A DNA stretch of 64,000 nt. Source: Cycas panzhihuaensis (lineage: Eukaryota > Cycadophyta). Below, piece after piece: positions 33,316 through 45,500 of the stretch. The stretch covers positions 10,726,001 to 10,790,000 of the forward strand of contig CM041465.1 of NCBI GenBank assembly GCA_023213395.1, written 5' to 3'. Both the position numbers and the translations under genes were made by a program. Every line of letters begins with the position of its first letter. Within the stretch, counting starts at the first letter, position 1. Under the pieces are notes generated by a model. The model saw nothing but the letters and a program-made list of their open reading frames with translations, did no database searches and was not told the origin of the DNA.

Positions 33316-35650
33316 ATGTGATGCTTTTCTCATTGTTTACGTGGCTTACCCCCATTGTTAGAAGATCCCGGGTATCATCCTCTTCCATCGTCAGATTCTG
33401 ATTCGACCATGGAAGGATACCCTTTTGATTGGGCCTACCACACCTTATCTTTGGGAACTCATGAGTTTCCCTCTTCTATTCTGGGATCCACCTAGGAGGG
33501 TGATGATCCTATTTACTACCCGGGTGACCAACATCACCTACTTGGTGCCCATCCTTCTACTTATGTGGTAGAAGGATCCTTTCCTCTTGAGATTTACCAC
33601 TTAGTTCATGATTCTTATGAGGAATGTCCCAAGGGATCTACTTTGTTTGAGGTCCTGTCTACCTCTTATAATCATGTAGATACCCCTCCCGCTAACATGG
33701 TTGAAGTTTTTAACGAGTGCTATCGCGCTGCTCATTTTCAACCACATCCTAGATGGTTTGTAGATGCCTTTCGTGGGGGAGCCCCTTCCTCGTATGCTCC
33801 TGCCCCACTTTCTTCATCCTCATCTACTCCTCCTGTAACAACCAATCTTTTCGTACCTACACATTCATCCCATTCTATCCCTATTACTATTTCAGGGATG
33901 CACGTCGCACCTTCTATCCTTCATTATGGTCCTGGTGCTTCGGGACCTTCTCGTGGTATGTCCTTCCTTCAGTTGAAGGTTAGCATACCCTTTCCTAGCC
34001 AAAATAATGTGCCATCCCCCAATGTGGTGCATACTTTCTCTAGTAGGCCTGTCGGTCCTACTAACTCTTTAGCCACTAGTCATGTGGGACCTGCTCCCAC
34101 ATGTCCTCAAAACCAACCTATTGGCCCTTCCTTTTACATACCCCCAAGTTACACTTCTCAACCTTGGGGGCAGGGTAAAGGGAACCACCTCTCAGCTTAT
34201 GGGGTGGACCCGCTACACCCATATGGGATTGCCCCACCTACGGGTGGCCCATATAGGCAAAACACGGTTCTGCACCCTCCTTTTCCACCATCTGACACAG
34301 TCCCTTTTGTTCTGCCTTTACAAGGGAACTCAACTCCCTTTCAAGGCGCTTATCCTTAAGCCCCCTTCCAGCAAGAGGCATTTCCTCAAGGAGGGATGGG
34401 TTTGCCACCCCCATCCGTTGCTTGCTCGCTACCTACTACATCATTCGTTGATCCTACGGTCTGGGCAAGGGCGCGTCCCTTCATGGATTATAGATCAACA
34501 CCTTTATCTATTGAGGCATTAAGAGCTAATCTGCCACCTCATCCTCACGAAGTTTCTAGATTTGACGGAATTTCTTCGCAAGACCTAGCAGAACACGTGC
34601 GTAGTTTTTCTATGGCATGTATTAATTACTGAGCTTACGACCATATTTTAATGAAATTGTTTCCACGATCTTTGCAGGGTGATGCCCTTAAGTGGTTTTA
34701 TCGCCTCCCTCCCCACTCTATCTTTTCATTTAAGCAATTGGTGGATGAATTCATCAACTACTTTGATGTAGCTCGCCCATTTGAGAGCAGAATGAAATCC
34801 CTCCTATCGCTCAAACAAGGTCATGATGAGATGAATCGTGACTTTGTGCGACGATTCCATGACCTTCTTCACTCCACTAAGGCCACGTTGCCCGAGGAGT
34901 TGAAGAGAGACCTTTTCGTTAATGCACTTCATCTCGAAGTATATGTGGAAGTCCTTAAAATGGAGGTGACCACATGTGACTTCGTGATCGCCAAGTGCTT
35001 AGTACTTGAGGCTATTGAGATCCAGGCCAGACTCAAGAAGCCTCTCAAGCCCTCACAGCAACGTGAGGCACCACCTCTAACTAAGGATACTAAACCCCAA
35101 CAATCCTCCAGGTCTTCTTCTCATCCAACTGAGAAGACCTTAGACCCCCTCACATCTGCCATATGTTCATTCGAATATATGATGAAGGAACTCAAGTTAC
35201 AAGCCCTTTCATCTCTAACATACAACAAACAAATTCAACAAGCAACCTAAGGTTCCCTCCCCAGGAATGGAAACGCCCAGTCCTCTCAAACGAGGAAGAC
35301 AGATCCCTCGCTTGAGAAGAAGTGGTGCTCTATTCATGGGGAGTGCTTCCACGATGACTCACGTTGTAGGGCCCATCATCCCAAGAATGCCCCTCGACGT
35401 GACTCCTCCTTTAAACGGGCCTCAAGGCCTAATCTAAACCAACCAGTCCATAGGGATCCATTCCCCAAACATGGGGAACGTGATCGCAACACTCAATCCA
35501 AGAATAATCAGAACTGAGGAAGATCGCCAAATTCCCATCCTTCCTGCGATAAAGGGAAGGGCGCCCGAGATTCGTCCTCTTCCTCCCATTACCCTAACCG
35601 TCGCACCCCATCACCTTCGCAGCCCTAGAACAAGGGGAAGAAGGTGATCC
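33316..35650 (+). pseudogene. Gypsy-A gag
   Basis: The start ATG 33316 is followed at once by TGA, where Gypsy-B has CGA. An N-terminal Ser/Pro-rich part (open 33565-34359) is followed by the gag core: MDYRSTPLSIEAL, RFDGISSQD, HVRSFSMACINY, LFPRSLQGDALKWFYRLP (about 34655-34710), DEFINYFDVARPFESRMKSL, then LSLKQGHDEMNRDFVRRFHDLL (about 34808-34875). A Cys/His motif CSIHGECFHDDSRCRAHHP lies at about 35325-35385, in place of a classic zinc knuckle. Downstream frames reach the break at 36110. Stops at 34357, 34630 and 35248, among others, disable it. Confidence 0.85.
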
Positions 35651-36106
35651 AAATGATTGAGGCTACTTCTTCGTATGCCCTTACCCTGTCTCAAGCCACC
35701 AAAGAAGAAGCTGGTGCTTCTTCCTCTACTCCTTCTGATCCTCTTCCAGAGAACCCTCCTTTGGAAGTACCTCTCTTCCCCAAGGTCATTCCTATGTGCC
35801 TGGGTCATTACGATTTTTGAAGGGCACTTACCCAACCTACTACGAAGGGTAAGCCTTTCTCCATCGTGGACAAGCTTCATACCGTTGCTGCAGGAATGTC
35901 CTTGATAGACGTTTTGAGGAGTTGTCTCGAGTAGCGGGCTCTCCTCTTGGAAGCCTTAGGATCGAATGACATGCCCGTCCACACTTTGGGCGTCACCCAA
36001 AGTCGTGAACCCGTAATTTCTTTTGATCCTAAGGACCTTCCTCTTATGTGTGAAAGGGAATGTTAGTGGAACTTCCCATTCACTATTACCATCGATACAC
36101 CCGATT

Positions 36107-36110
36107 GTAC
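36107..36110. repeat. Gypsy-B target site duplication, left copy (gtac)
   Basis: gtac lies before the TG start of Gypsy-B and again at 57481-57484 after its CA end. Joining both sides restores the Gypsy-A reading text ...gattgtaccct..., as in the uninterrupted Gypsy-B sequence at about 41631. Confidence 0.88.
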
Positions 36111-38681
36111 TGCTTCCGCCTGTGAATGGATACGGAATCACCGACTCAGGTAAGTGCAGGTATGTTTCTCGCATTGTCACCACTTTCATTTGATGAGTGT
36201 TTCCTTGCATGTCTACATGTGTGTGGCTTCATGGGTGACTTTGTCATTGTCCACACTTATTTTGGCATATGACGACCATAGCAGGGGCACACTCCCAGCG
36301 AGTGTGGCACCCTGGTGGCCATTTCACTTCCTGCATCTGCCCTCCTCGCTTCTGGATCCACTTGGTTTGCGCCACCTCCGCCCGTGTGATGACCCATCAC
36401 CTTTTGGTCGACTTGCCACTCTATTCGAGCCCTACTTTTGCTCTGCTTGGACCTGCTCGCCTGCTTGCCCTGTAGGTGTCTCAGCCCCCCATTGGCCCTT
36501 CTTGTCATCTGCCCCCAGCCTAGGCTGGCTGGCTGGGCCCATTTTTGCCTCTGGGTTCATACCGTCAGAATTTCCGCGGTACCACCAGAATATTTGTGGT
36601 ACCGCGGACTTTGCGGCAATACGACTGTCATAATTTATTTTTTAAAATTCGCCGTGGCAATTTCGCATTTATTGCAAAACTGCCATGTGGCTCGCAACTT
36701 AATTCTCTCCCAGCTGCACCCTAATCACTAGCTTTAGGGTTTGGTCTGAGTACTTAAGCTATTTTTGACTCATTTTTTAGGATTCTTTTGCTCACTTTTG
36801 GATTGCTCTTCAAGGAAATAAAACTCTGCTCTGCTCTTCCCTGCTGTTCTGCTGCTATTATTGGACCTGCATCCCTCCTACAGCACCCAGCTCTCCTTTG
36901 GTGTGGCTAGGAAATTCTCCCAACCCCTCATGCACCTTGGAGAGGGCCCCTTGGAGTGGTTCTAGTAGATCATTACCTGTGCACCACAAGTGCTTCAAGT
37001 GTGTGTGTTTCCTTCACACCTCCTTAATAGGTCTCAACCGCTATACTTCAGATCTGGGCTGATTCCTCAGCCCCTCTTCGCTGCTCATTGGCTGAGGTAA
37101 GTCTCTTGCCTCCTGCACTCAGGTATCTTTTGATTTGCATTATTTTCTTTGTGATATTAATGCTCCAACTTGCTTGCTCCCTGCTTGTGATTGTGAGTTT
37201 GTTTCCCTTCCTTTAGGTAGGCTGTTCCACCATTGTTTTGTGTCTCTTGCCTGCGTTTGCTGTTCAAGGCAGCGGCGTTGAGGGTTGGCATAGGATTTAG
37301 GAAGGAGCTGGGTGGATTCTGTACCACCTTCCACGCTCCCTAAGTGGCTCTAAGCCCTCCAAAGCCTCCCTCTCGCCCCGTGCTGCACTTGGCATGCAAG
37401 CAAGGGTTTGTAGGCCTTCTTTTGGTCGCTTAAACCAACGCTGTCATGAGTTGCAGCACTGATTTGAGGACCTTTGATTAGGTTTGGGCAACTTACATAA
37501 GTCCTAACTGCTAGTCTTTACCTATCTTTCTTCCCGGCTGCCCAGCTTGCTCTTCATAGCATCCCAGTTAGTCGTAGGTTTCCCTTGGCCCCTCTTTGCC
37601 TCTTTGTTGTCGTTTCTAGCCCTTGCTCTTGGCCTTTCCCTTGCTTCCTTATGGCTCTTGGGGGGAGGTTAGGGCGTCATTTGCGGGAGGTGGGCCACTC
37701 TGAGGCTTACCAATCATTTGCTTCTGCTTTGGTTATTCTCTTTTGTGTACTTTCATTGCTGGATTGATGCTAACGCATGGGTATTTAGATTCACATTTAT
37801 ACTATTTAGACATATGTTGTTAGAATCTTGTATTGCATGTTAGTATCTTTCCTTTGGAAAGGGAGAGATTGCCATTGCTTGTAGGTACTTGGGGAGCGTG
37901 GAGGATATCGTCCGTTAGTTCCATGGCCAGTAAGTACCCTTGTATATATTGTACTTTCCTATTTCCTCGTTTATTAGCTTTCACTTCTTTCCTTTCTTTG
38001 GCATCGCATTTGTTCTTTTCGGGGAAGGTAAGGAAGCCCCCTTTCAATCCGCCACAACATCCCACATCCAACGCGCTGTGTGGAGTAGCTTGGTGCCCTT
38101 CGAGAAGGCCTTCGTCATGCACGCCCTCGGTCCAGGTGCACGTCTTGCTCTACCTTGCTACCTTTTTTCCTTTTGGTTTCTTCTTAGTAATTAACGCATT
38201 GAAGAGTAAAAGGGAAATTTGGTTTTGTATTTGGTTATGTTTTGTTTGTTTCATTACACGCATATTTGCTACCTATAGGAAAGGTCGTAGGAACCCCCCT
38301 CCTCTACCTTTCCTCTTCTCCTTTTAGCTGCACAAGTTCTTCGCCTCCCGCATCGCTTGTGTCTCCGGTTAGCTTGATTAGGCACACTCCTGACCTATTC
38401 TCCTTGGATCTCCTCCTTCCCCTTCCGGCCACCCAAGGGTGGGAGGGTCCTATCCCTAGGTCAACCCAGGTTTTCCCTGCGCATCTTCACCCTTTGTTCG
38501 AAGTGGTGGAGGATCACTTGTTTGTAGCCATACTCCATTGCAGATCCCGAACTCGCGCTCCGGTGCACGGGGCGCTCTGCGTGGTAACTATTTTTTCTCA
38601 TAGGTTCCGCCTTCAGTTGTATCACCACTCACTCTCACCACACCTATCAGTTAGGTAGCTATCCCAGATCTTGGCGTCCCA
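36111..38681 (+). repeat. Gypsy-B 5' LTR (2571 bp)
   Basis: It starts tgcttccgcc and ends ggcgtccca. It aligns with 54914-57480 (2567 bp) over its whole length. AG|GTAAGT lies at 36149/36150, a second donor-like GAG|GTAAGTC at about 37096, and the 45-nt segment at 37885-37929. A perfect inverted repeat lies at 36574-36607. Confidence 0.93.
36574..36607. repeat. Perfect 12-bp inverted repeat in the Gypsy-B 5' LTR
   Basis: Arms ccgcggtaccac (36574-36585) and gtggtaccgcgg (36596-36607) flank a 10-nt loop. The 3' LTR has a decayed version near 55370-55410 and the Gypsy-A LTR has direct rather than inverted CGGTACCAC repeats. Confidence 0.9.
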
Positions 38682-38683
38682 CC

Positions 38684-38701
38684 GGGCGACCATACTGGGG
38701 A
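38684..38701 (+). promoter_or_regulatory. Gypsy-B primer binding site
   Basis: gggcgaccatactgggga, 2 nt after the LTR; the first base differs from the Gypsy-A site. Confidence 0.65.
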
Positions 38702-38847
38702 CTGCCAGTAAGGGAGCTAGTTTCCGCTCTCTTCTGTTGGTTTCGCTACCTTCTTGTGATCCTTTTATACCTATTTTGATCTCTATGTTGGGCAGACCCC
38801 AATGCGTGTGCCTTTTCCTTTTCCCTAACATTGTTGGTTGATCTTAC

Positions 38848-41160
38848 ATGCGATGCTTTTCTCGTCGTTTGCGTGGTCTACCTCCATTGTTAGAAGACCC
38901 TGAGTATCACCCTCTTCCTTTGTCAGATTCTGATCTGACTATGGAGGGATACTCTTCCGATTGGGCCTACCACACTTCAACCTTGGAAACCCATGCTTTT
39001 CCCTCTTCTATTCCTGGGTCCACCCAAGAGGGTGATGACCCCCTTTATTACCCAAGTAACCAGCACCTCTCACTTGACGTCCATCCCTCTACCCATGCCG
39101 TAGAAGGATTCGTTCCTCTTGAGACTTGCCACGTAGTTGGTGACTCTTATGAGGAGCATTCCGAGGAACCTACTTTGTTCGAGGTCTCGATTACCTCTTA
39201 CGAGTACGTAGGGACTCCCCCTGTTGACGTAGTTGAAGCCCTCAACGAGTGTCACTGCGCGACACGCTTGCAACCGCGCCCTGGATGGCTTGAGGGTGCC
39301 CTTCATGGAGGAGCCTCTTCCTCTTCCGCTCCTCCCCCTCATGCTTCATCCTCGTCCACTCTTCCTTTGGCAACGAATCCCTTTGTGCCTACATGTGGGT
39401 CCCACTCGCTTCCTATTCCCGCGGTGGGGGCACGTATTGCACCTTCCATTCCTCATCAAGGTCCTAATGTTTTAGGATCTCCCTGTGGTGTGTCTTTCCC
39501 TCAATTAAAGGTTAGCATACCCATCCTTAACCAAACCGACGTGCCATCCCATAATGTGGCACATACCGTTCCTAGTAGGCCTGACGGTCCTACTAGCCTT
39601 CCAATCACTAGTCATGTGGGATCCGCTCCCACACATCCTCAAAACCAACACGTTGGTGCTTCCTTCTACGTTCCCCCAGGGTATACTGCTTAACCACGGG
39701 GTGGTAGAGGAAGTCGCCTCCCGCTTATGGGGTGGATCCGTTACACCCATATAGGATCGCTCCACCTACGGGTGGCCCATATGGGCAAAACCCGGTTCCA
39801 CGTCCCTCTTGCCCATCATCCAATGCAATTCCATCCATTGTGCCTTCGCAAGGGAATCTGACCCCCTTCCAAGGCACCTACCCCCACACCTCTTTTCAGT
39901 AAGGGGTGTTTCCTCAAGGAGGGATGGGTGTCCCACCCCCATCCGCTCCTTGTGCGTTACCTACTACGTCATTCGTTGACCCTACGGTTCAGGCAAGGGC
40001 ACGCCCCTTCATGGACTTTAGGTCAACCCCTCTTTCTGTTGAGGCATTAAGAACCAACTTGCTGCCTCATCCCCCTGAAGTTCCTAGATTTGATGGAACT
40101 TCGTCACAAGACCCGGCGGAGCATATACGTAGTTTTTCTATGGCATGCATCGATTACTGGGCTTACGACCATATTTTAATGAAATTATTCCCGCGATCCC
40201 TACAGGGTGATGCCCTCAAGTGGTTCTACCGTCTTCCTGCCGATTCTATCCATTCATTCTAGCAATTGGTGGATGAGTTCATCAACTATTTTGATGTAGC
40301 CCGTCCATTCGAGAGCGGAATGAAGTTGCTCCTTTCGCTCAAACAAGGTCACGATGAGATGAATCGTGATTTTGTGCGGCGATTTCATGACTTGCTTTAC
40401 TCCACTAAGGCAACATTGCTCGAGGAGCTCAAGCGAGACCTTTTCGTCAATGCACTTCGTCCTGAAGTTTACGTGGAAGTCCTCAAGATGGGGGCGACCA
40501 CATATAACTCTGCGATCGCCAAGTGTTTGGCGTTGGAGGCTATTAAGATCCAAGCTAGTCTCAAGAAACCTCTTAAGCCCTCACAGCGCTGTGAGGCACC
40601 ACCCCCAGCCAAGGATACTAAACCATCACAACCTACCCGATCCTCCTCTCATCCGACTGAGAGGACTCTAGACCCTCTCACATCAGCCATACGCTCATTC
40701 GAGCGTACAATGAAGGAACTCAAGCTTCAAGCTCCTTCATCCCCTACATCCAACAAACAAGTCCAACAAACTACCCAAGCTCTGCTTCTTAGGAATGGAA
40801 ACGCCCAGTCCTCTCAAGCAAGAAGGTCCGACCCTCCGCTTGAGAAGAAGTGGTACTCCATTCATGGGGAGTGCTTCCACGACGATGCGCGTTGTAGGGC
40901 CTAGCATCCTAAGGATGCCCCTCGACGTAATTCTTCCCCCAAACGAGCCTTAAGGCCTAATTTAGATCAACCAGTTCACAAGGATCTGTTCCCTAAACAT
41001 GGGGAACGTGATCGCAACACCCAAACCAAGAGCAACCAAAACCGAGGAAGATCGCCTGATCCCCGTCCTTCCCACGACAAAGGGAAGGGTGTCTGGAACT
41101 CATCTTCCTCCTCTCGTTCTCCTAGCTGTCGCACCCCGTCACCTTCGCGACCCTGGAACA
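38848..41160 (+). pseudogene. Gypsy-B gag
   Basis: The ATG at 38848 gives a 281-residue open frame (to 39690), Ser/Pro-rich and probably disordered. The gag core is at 39906-40904: ARPFMDFRSTPLSVEAL, RFDGTSSQDPAEHIRSF, LFPRSLQGDALKWFYRLP (about 40185-40240), and after a stop at 40261, LSLKQGHDEMNRDFVRRFHDLL (about 40335-40400). The Cys/His motif YSIHGECFHDDARCRA (about 40857-40903) is followed by a Lys/Arg/Ser-rich tail to about 41160, likely nucleic-acid binding. Starts and order agree with Gypsy-A. Confidence 0.88.
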
Positions 41161-41171
41161 AGGGGAAGAAG

Positions 41172-41915
41172 GTGATCCAGTTGCTTGAAGCAACTCCTAC
41201 TTATGCCCTCACGCTATCTCAAGCCGCCAAGGAAGCGGCGGGAGCCTCTTGTTCTTCCACACCTTCTGACCCTCTTCCGGAGAACCTTCCTCCAGAAATA
41301 CCTCTCTTTCCCAAGGCTATTCCTCAGACTGGTCATTACGATTTTCGAAGGGCACTTACCCAACCTACTGGGAAGGGTAAGCCCTTCTCCGTCGTGGACG
41401 AGCTCCATATGGTCACCGCAGGAATGTCCTTGATGGACGTTCTGAGGAGTTGTCCTGAGCAGCGGGCCCTCCTCCTGGAAGCTTTAGGATCAAGTGATAT
41501 GCCTGTCCACACTTTGGGTGTCACCCAAGGTTGTGGACCCGTTATCTCATTTGATCCTAAGGATCTTCCTCCCACCGGTGAAAGGGAATGTCAGTGGAAC
41601 TTCCCATTCACCATCACCATCGATACGCCCGATTGTACCCTTCGAAGGACTGTTGTCGACAACGGTTCTTATGTCAATGCCATGCCCTCATGGCCATGCA
41701 AGAGCTTGGTATCTCTCGCTTTGGAACTGCTCTGGCGATGCCAAGGGTATGACGGTAGCGAGAAGACCCCTTTGGGATCTGTCGCGATTCCGCTCACCCT
41801 TGAGGGTAAGACCGTTCTTGCCGACGTTGTAGTCCTTGACATTGACGTGGATTACAACCTCCTTCTCGGTCGTCCATGGCTCGATCAAATGGGAGCCGTG
41901 TGCTCAACTCTTTAG
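41172..41915 (+). pseudogene. Gypsy-B protease region
   Basis: A 247-residue open frame. Its C-terminal half has TLRRTVVDNGSYVNAMP (about 41635-41690), where DNGS takes the place of the DTG/DSG triad as in many Tat proteases, and VDYNLLLGRPWLDQM (about 41846-41893), the conserved LGRPWL end of plant gypsy proteases. The N-terminal half (GHYDFRRALTQP, GMSLMDVLRSCPEQRALLLEALG) is shared with Gypsy-A and not otherwise recognised. The frame ends in TAG at 41913, followed by FVHDG and TGA. Confidence 0.82.
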
Positions 41916-41945
41916 GGACAACTTAAATTCGTCCATGACGGATGA

Positions 41946-43790
41946 ATGAGAGTGATTCCCCGCGAACGCCCATTTACCAAACAAACCCGTTCCGCCAATT
42001 CGGCAAACCAAGGCTCATCTACCCATGCCTTAGCTTACTCTATTGGTATACCTAACCCATCCGAAGAAGATCCTGCATCTTCTACCCCTAGTCTCACGCG
42101 ATTTCCCCCTATTGGCATTGGGAGTTACGGGTACCTTGCTTCGTTTAGTGATGACGAGTCACTCGATGAAGACGAGGATTGCCTTCACCCCGTCTCTTTC
42201 CTCTGTGCCAATAGGTCGCACCTGCCTTGTTCTAGATCCCCATCTAGAACCTCTCTTGTTGGTGAGGCTAGCCACTCATGCGTGTCACATATCATTACTC
42301 GTGTTGATCTGCCTATCGCCAGTTCTTCTTCTTCATTACCCCCCGTTGGTAATGGCTTTGAAGAATTACCTTTCGCTCCTTCCGAGGAGCCTCTTCTGGG
42401 TTTTCCTTCAGATTCTCACAAGGAAGTTGAGCAACCCGGTGGCCATCACGGTCCCGTTGCTCTTACCCCCTCTAGTGCTTCCTCTACTCGAAGTAAGGTC
42501 ATCCATGGGGTGGATTATTTTGAGGATGACGAAGCCCTGCTTGAGCATCTGGCGGGCCTGGCGCCTAACTTGCCTTCTGGTCACCACCGGCTTGGTCATC
42601 AGAAGATCCTTGCGATCAGATCCACGCTTGCCAATCCGATCCCGTCTCCCATTCCTCCTCCTCCTGTTGATCTTGCCCCTCTCCACTTCGAGGAGGGCAA
42701 CGCCATGTGCATGGGGGCAACTCAAGACATAGTCTTGGCCCTGAGCAAGGTCATTAAGGTCAGGCCCGAATGTTCCCCTGATGAGATAAGGGAGTACTCC
42801 CTTCTGTTTCAGGAGTTTCGAGACGTTTTCGCATGGGATTATGCTGACATGAAGGGAATCGACCCCTTGATTGTCACTCATAACCTCACCACTCTTCCTG
42901 GCGCCCGCCATATGCACCAGAAGCAGCATCCCATTCACCCGAAGCTCTCTACCGCCATCAAAATGGAGGTTGAGAAGCTTCTGGACGCTGGGCTTATTAC
43001 TTCCATTGACTATCCTAAGTGGGTCTCTAATATTGTCCCCGTTGCTAGAAAGAACAGGGCAATCCGTATATGCGTCGATTTTCGTGACATCAATAATGCT
43101 TGTCCCAAGGACAATTTCTCGTTACCCTTCCTCGATCAAATCATCGATCACACTGCCAGATTTGAAGTGATGTCCCTAATGGATGGCTTCTCCGGCTATA
43201 ACCAAATTCAGATTTCTCCCGAAGACTGCCATAAGACGGCCTTCACTACTCCTTGGGGTACCTTCGCCTACAAGGCGATGCCCTTTGGCCTTAAGAATAC
43301 AGATGCTACTTACTAAAGAGCCATGCATTTTATCTTCCATGACCTCATTAACAACACAATGGAGGTCTTCATGAACGATATGATGGGTCTCTCCCGCGTT
43401 AGGGCCCATCATCCTTCCGACTTGCATGCCATCTTCTCACGATGCTGCAAGTATCACGTCAGTCTAAATCTGCTCAAGTGTGTGTTTGCCGTTACCTCGG
43501 GTAAACTCCTTGGGTGCCTTGTATCCAAACAAGGAATTCAGATTGACCCTGACAAAGTCAGGGCGATCCTTGACATGCCACTACCTAGAACTCAACGACA
43601 GATTAAGTCGTTTCTAGGGAGGCTTGGTTTTCTTAGGCGTTTCTTAGCCGATTTCGCTGTGAGCGCTAAATCCCTTACGAACCTATTGAAGAAGGGAGCT
43701 CCTTTTGCCTGGTCTGACAAGGCCCAAAAGGCCTTTGAAGGACTCAAGGAAGCCCTAGCTTCCGCTCCTACGTTGGCGCCTCCCTGATTC
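41946..43790 (+). pseudogene. Gypsy-B linker and reverse transcriptase
   Basis: The first 250 residues form a Ser/Pro/acidic linker of unknown role. About 170 bp of its text correspond to Gypsy-A, where some 400-450 bp are deleted at about 57840-57895. RT blocks: FRDVFAWDYADMKGIDP (about 42820-42870), KLLDAGLITSIDYPKWVSN (about 42975), ICVDFRDINNACPKDNFSLP (about 43069-43130), SLMDGFSGYNQIQIS (about 43172), AYKAMPFGLKN (about 43267). After a stop (43314) comes EVFMNDMMGLS (about 43365-43397), where the first catalytic Asp of the xxDD box is Asn (aac). The end block is QIKSFLGRLGFLRRFL. Confidence 0.9.
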
Positions 43791-44130
43791 GATAGGCCCT
43801 TCATCCTGTACACCTCAGTGACTGACGAATCCTTGGGCGCTATGCTAGCTCAGGAGGATGACTTGGGAACTGAGAGAGCTATATATTTCATCAGTCGCAG
43901 TCTTGTGGCTGCCGAGCTTAACTATTCCCCCGCCAAGAAGGAATGCCTCTCCTTGGTCCACACAACCAAGAAGTTCAGGCACTACTTGCTCGGCAACACC
44001 ACCAAGGTGATCGTTCAATCTGATCCCTTGCGATACTTACTAACTCGTTCAGATTTGGTAGGCTGGGTCAGTCCCTACTCCAAGAATTTGACCTCCATAT
44101 CGTTAACCGAAAATCAAAGAAGGGAATGAT
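43791..44130 (+). pseudogene. Gypsy-B first RNase H (Ty3 type)
   Basis: It continues directly from RT: FILYTSVTDESLGAMLAQED (about 43800-43860), AIYFISRSLVAAELNYSPAKKECLSLV (about 43880-43960) and VIVQSDPLRYLLTRSDL (about 44008-44060). After that a deletion of several bases relative to Gypsy-A (about 44060) shifts the frame. In this lineage the Ty3-type RNase H is often eroded and complemented by the second RNase H near the 3' end. Confidence 0.8.
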
Positions 44131-44353
44131 AGTGGCTGAGCAACTTACGGACGCCCCTATCCCTAACTCCTTTGGTGCTCCCGTTGATGACTCTCTCCCC
44201 GGTGAGTCTATCTTGACAATTCAGGGAGCTTCTCCCCATCCGCTCATCGATAATGAGTGGTACGACGACATAATGAAGTATCTTACACAGCAGCAATACC
44301 GCCTCGATGCTAGTAGTAAAGTTAGATCTCGCATCCGGACTCCTGCCAGCTAA

Positions 44354-45500
44354 TATCTCCTCGTGGACGAGGTATTGTACAAGAGGTCCTTCGATGGGAT
44401 CCTCCTCCGCTGCATCACTACTGATGAAGCCGACCAAGTACTTCGCGAATGCCACCACGGCATTTGCGGAGGTCACTTTGGGGGTCAGTCTATGGCTCAG
44501 AGGATCCTCCACATGGGCTATTTTTGGCCGTCCCTTTTTAAGGACACTCATGCCTTTGCTCTGAAATATCGGCGATGTCAAGAACACGTCAACATTTCCC
44601 ATGTGCCTTCCGAGTCCCTGCATCCCATTATTTCTCCATGGCCCTTCGCCCAGTGGGGACTAGACCTCATGGGGGCTATCTCCCCACCTTCGTCGTCGCA
44701 GCACAAGTTTATCTTGACTGCCACGGAATATTTTACCATATGGGCGGAGGCCATTCCTTTGATCACTACTCCTGGCAAAATGATTGCCACATTCATTTAT
44801 CAGCACATCATTTTCCGTTTCAGAATTCCAGACGTCCTAGTCACCGACAATGGAACTCCTTTCTGTAATAAGGAGATGGATGAGCTTTGTGAGAAGTTTA
44901 AAATTTCTCATAAGACTTCCTCCCCTTACTACCCTCGGGCAAATAGCCAAGTGGAGTCTTTTAATAAGACTCTCGTCAATATCCTTAAGAAAACCGTTGC
45001 TCAATCCCAAAAGGATTGGCAGCTTCAGTTGCCCTCCACCTTGTGGGCTTACCACACCTCTATCCATTCCATCACGGGAATGACCCCGTTCTCCCTGGTC
45101 TACTTGCTCGAGGTGGTACTCACCGGAGGTGGAGATTCCTTCCTTGCGGGTCTCCCTTCGGGGTTTCATCGACGAAGAGTCAATCCGTCTGTGCTCGCCT
45201 TTGGACCTCGAAGCTTTAGATGAGAGACGCTTAGCCGCCTATCAGGCTAACCTAGCATCCAAAGCCCGCTCACAAAGGGCCTACAACAGACACCTTCGTT
45301 CTTGCCCTTTATTTCCTGGGGACTATGTCCTCAAGCTTGAGTATCTCCATGACCATTTGACCAAGTTCAAACCCCGATGGGTTGGTCCTTTCGTCATTAT
45401 CGAATCCCTCGATAATGGTGCCTATAGGATAGCCACCCTGGAGGGGCTTGAATTTGAGAAAGCTGTTAATGGAAAGTTCCTTAAGAAGTTTTATGCATGA
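44354..45500 (+). pseudogene. Gypsy-B integrase
   Basis: HHCC region ECHHGICGGHFGG and YRRCQEH (about 44448-44590); the first Cys of the CxxC pair is Tyr here, but Cys in Gypsy-A. Core: QWGLDLMGAI (about 44652), VLVTDNGTPFCNKEM (about 44838) and SQVESFNKTL (about 44947), giving D, D and E. A frameshift near 45115 separates the C-terminal part (LDERRLAAYQANLASKARSQRAYN, WVGPFVI, about 45217-45500). No chromodomain follows, as expected for Tat. Confidence 0.88.

Noticed and set aside
37833-38327. 164-residue frame in the Gypsy-B 5' LTR
   Set aside because: The matching 3' LTR frame (56724-57350) differs in phase and ends; composition is hydrophobic and low complexity. It also spans the putative 45-nt exon, so I do not call a gene.
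42043-42732. 229-residue plus-strand open frame
   Set aside because: It overlaps the linker of the RT frame (41946-43316) in another phase; Leu/Ser-rich composition is a by-product of the Ser/Pro-rich linker.
42408-42938. 176-residue minus-strand open frame in Gypsy-B
   Set aside because: It is the shadow of the plus-strand linker and RT frame, has no recognisable motif and does not persist as an open frame in Gypsy-A.
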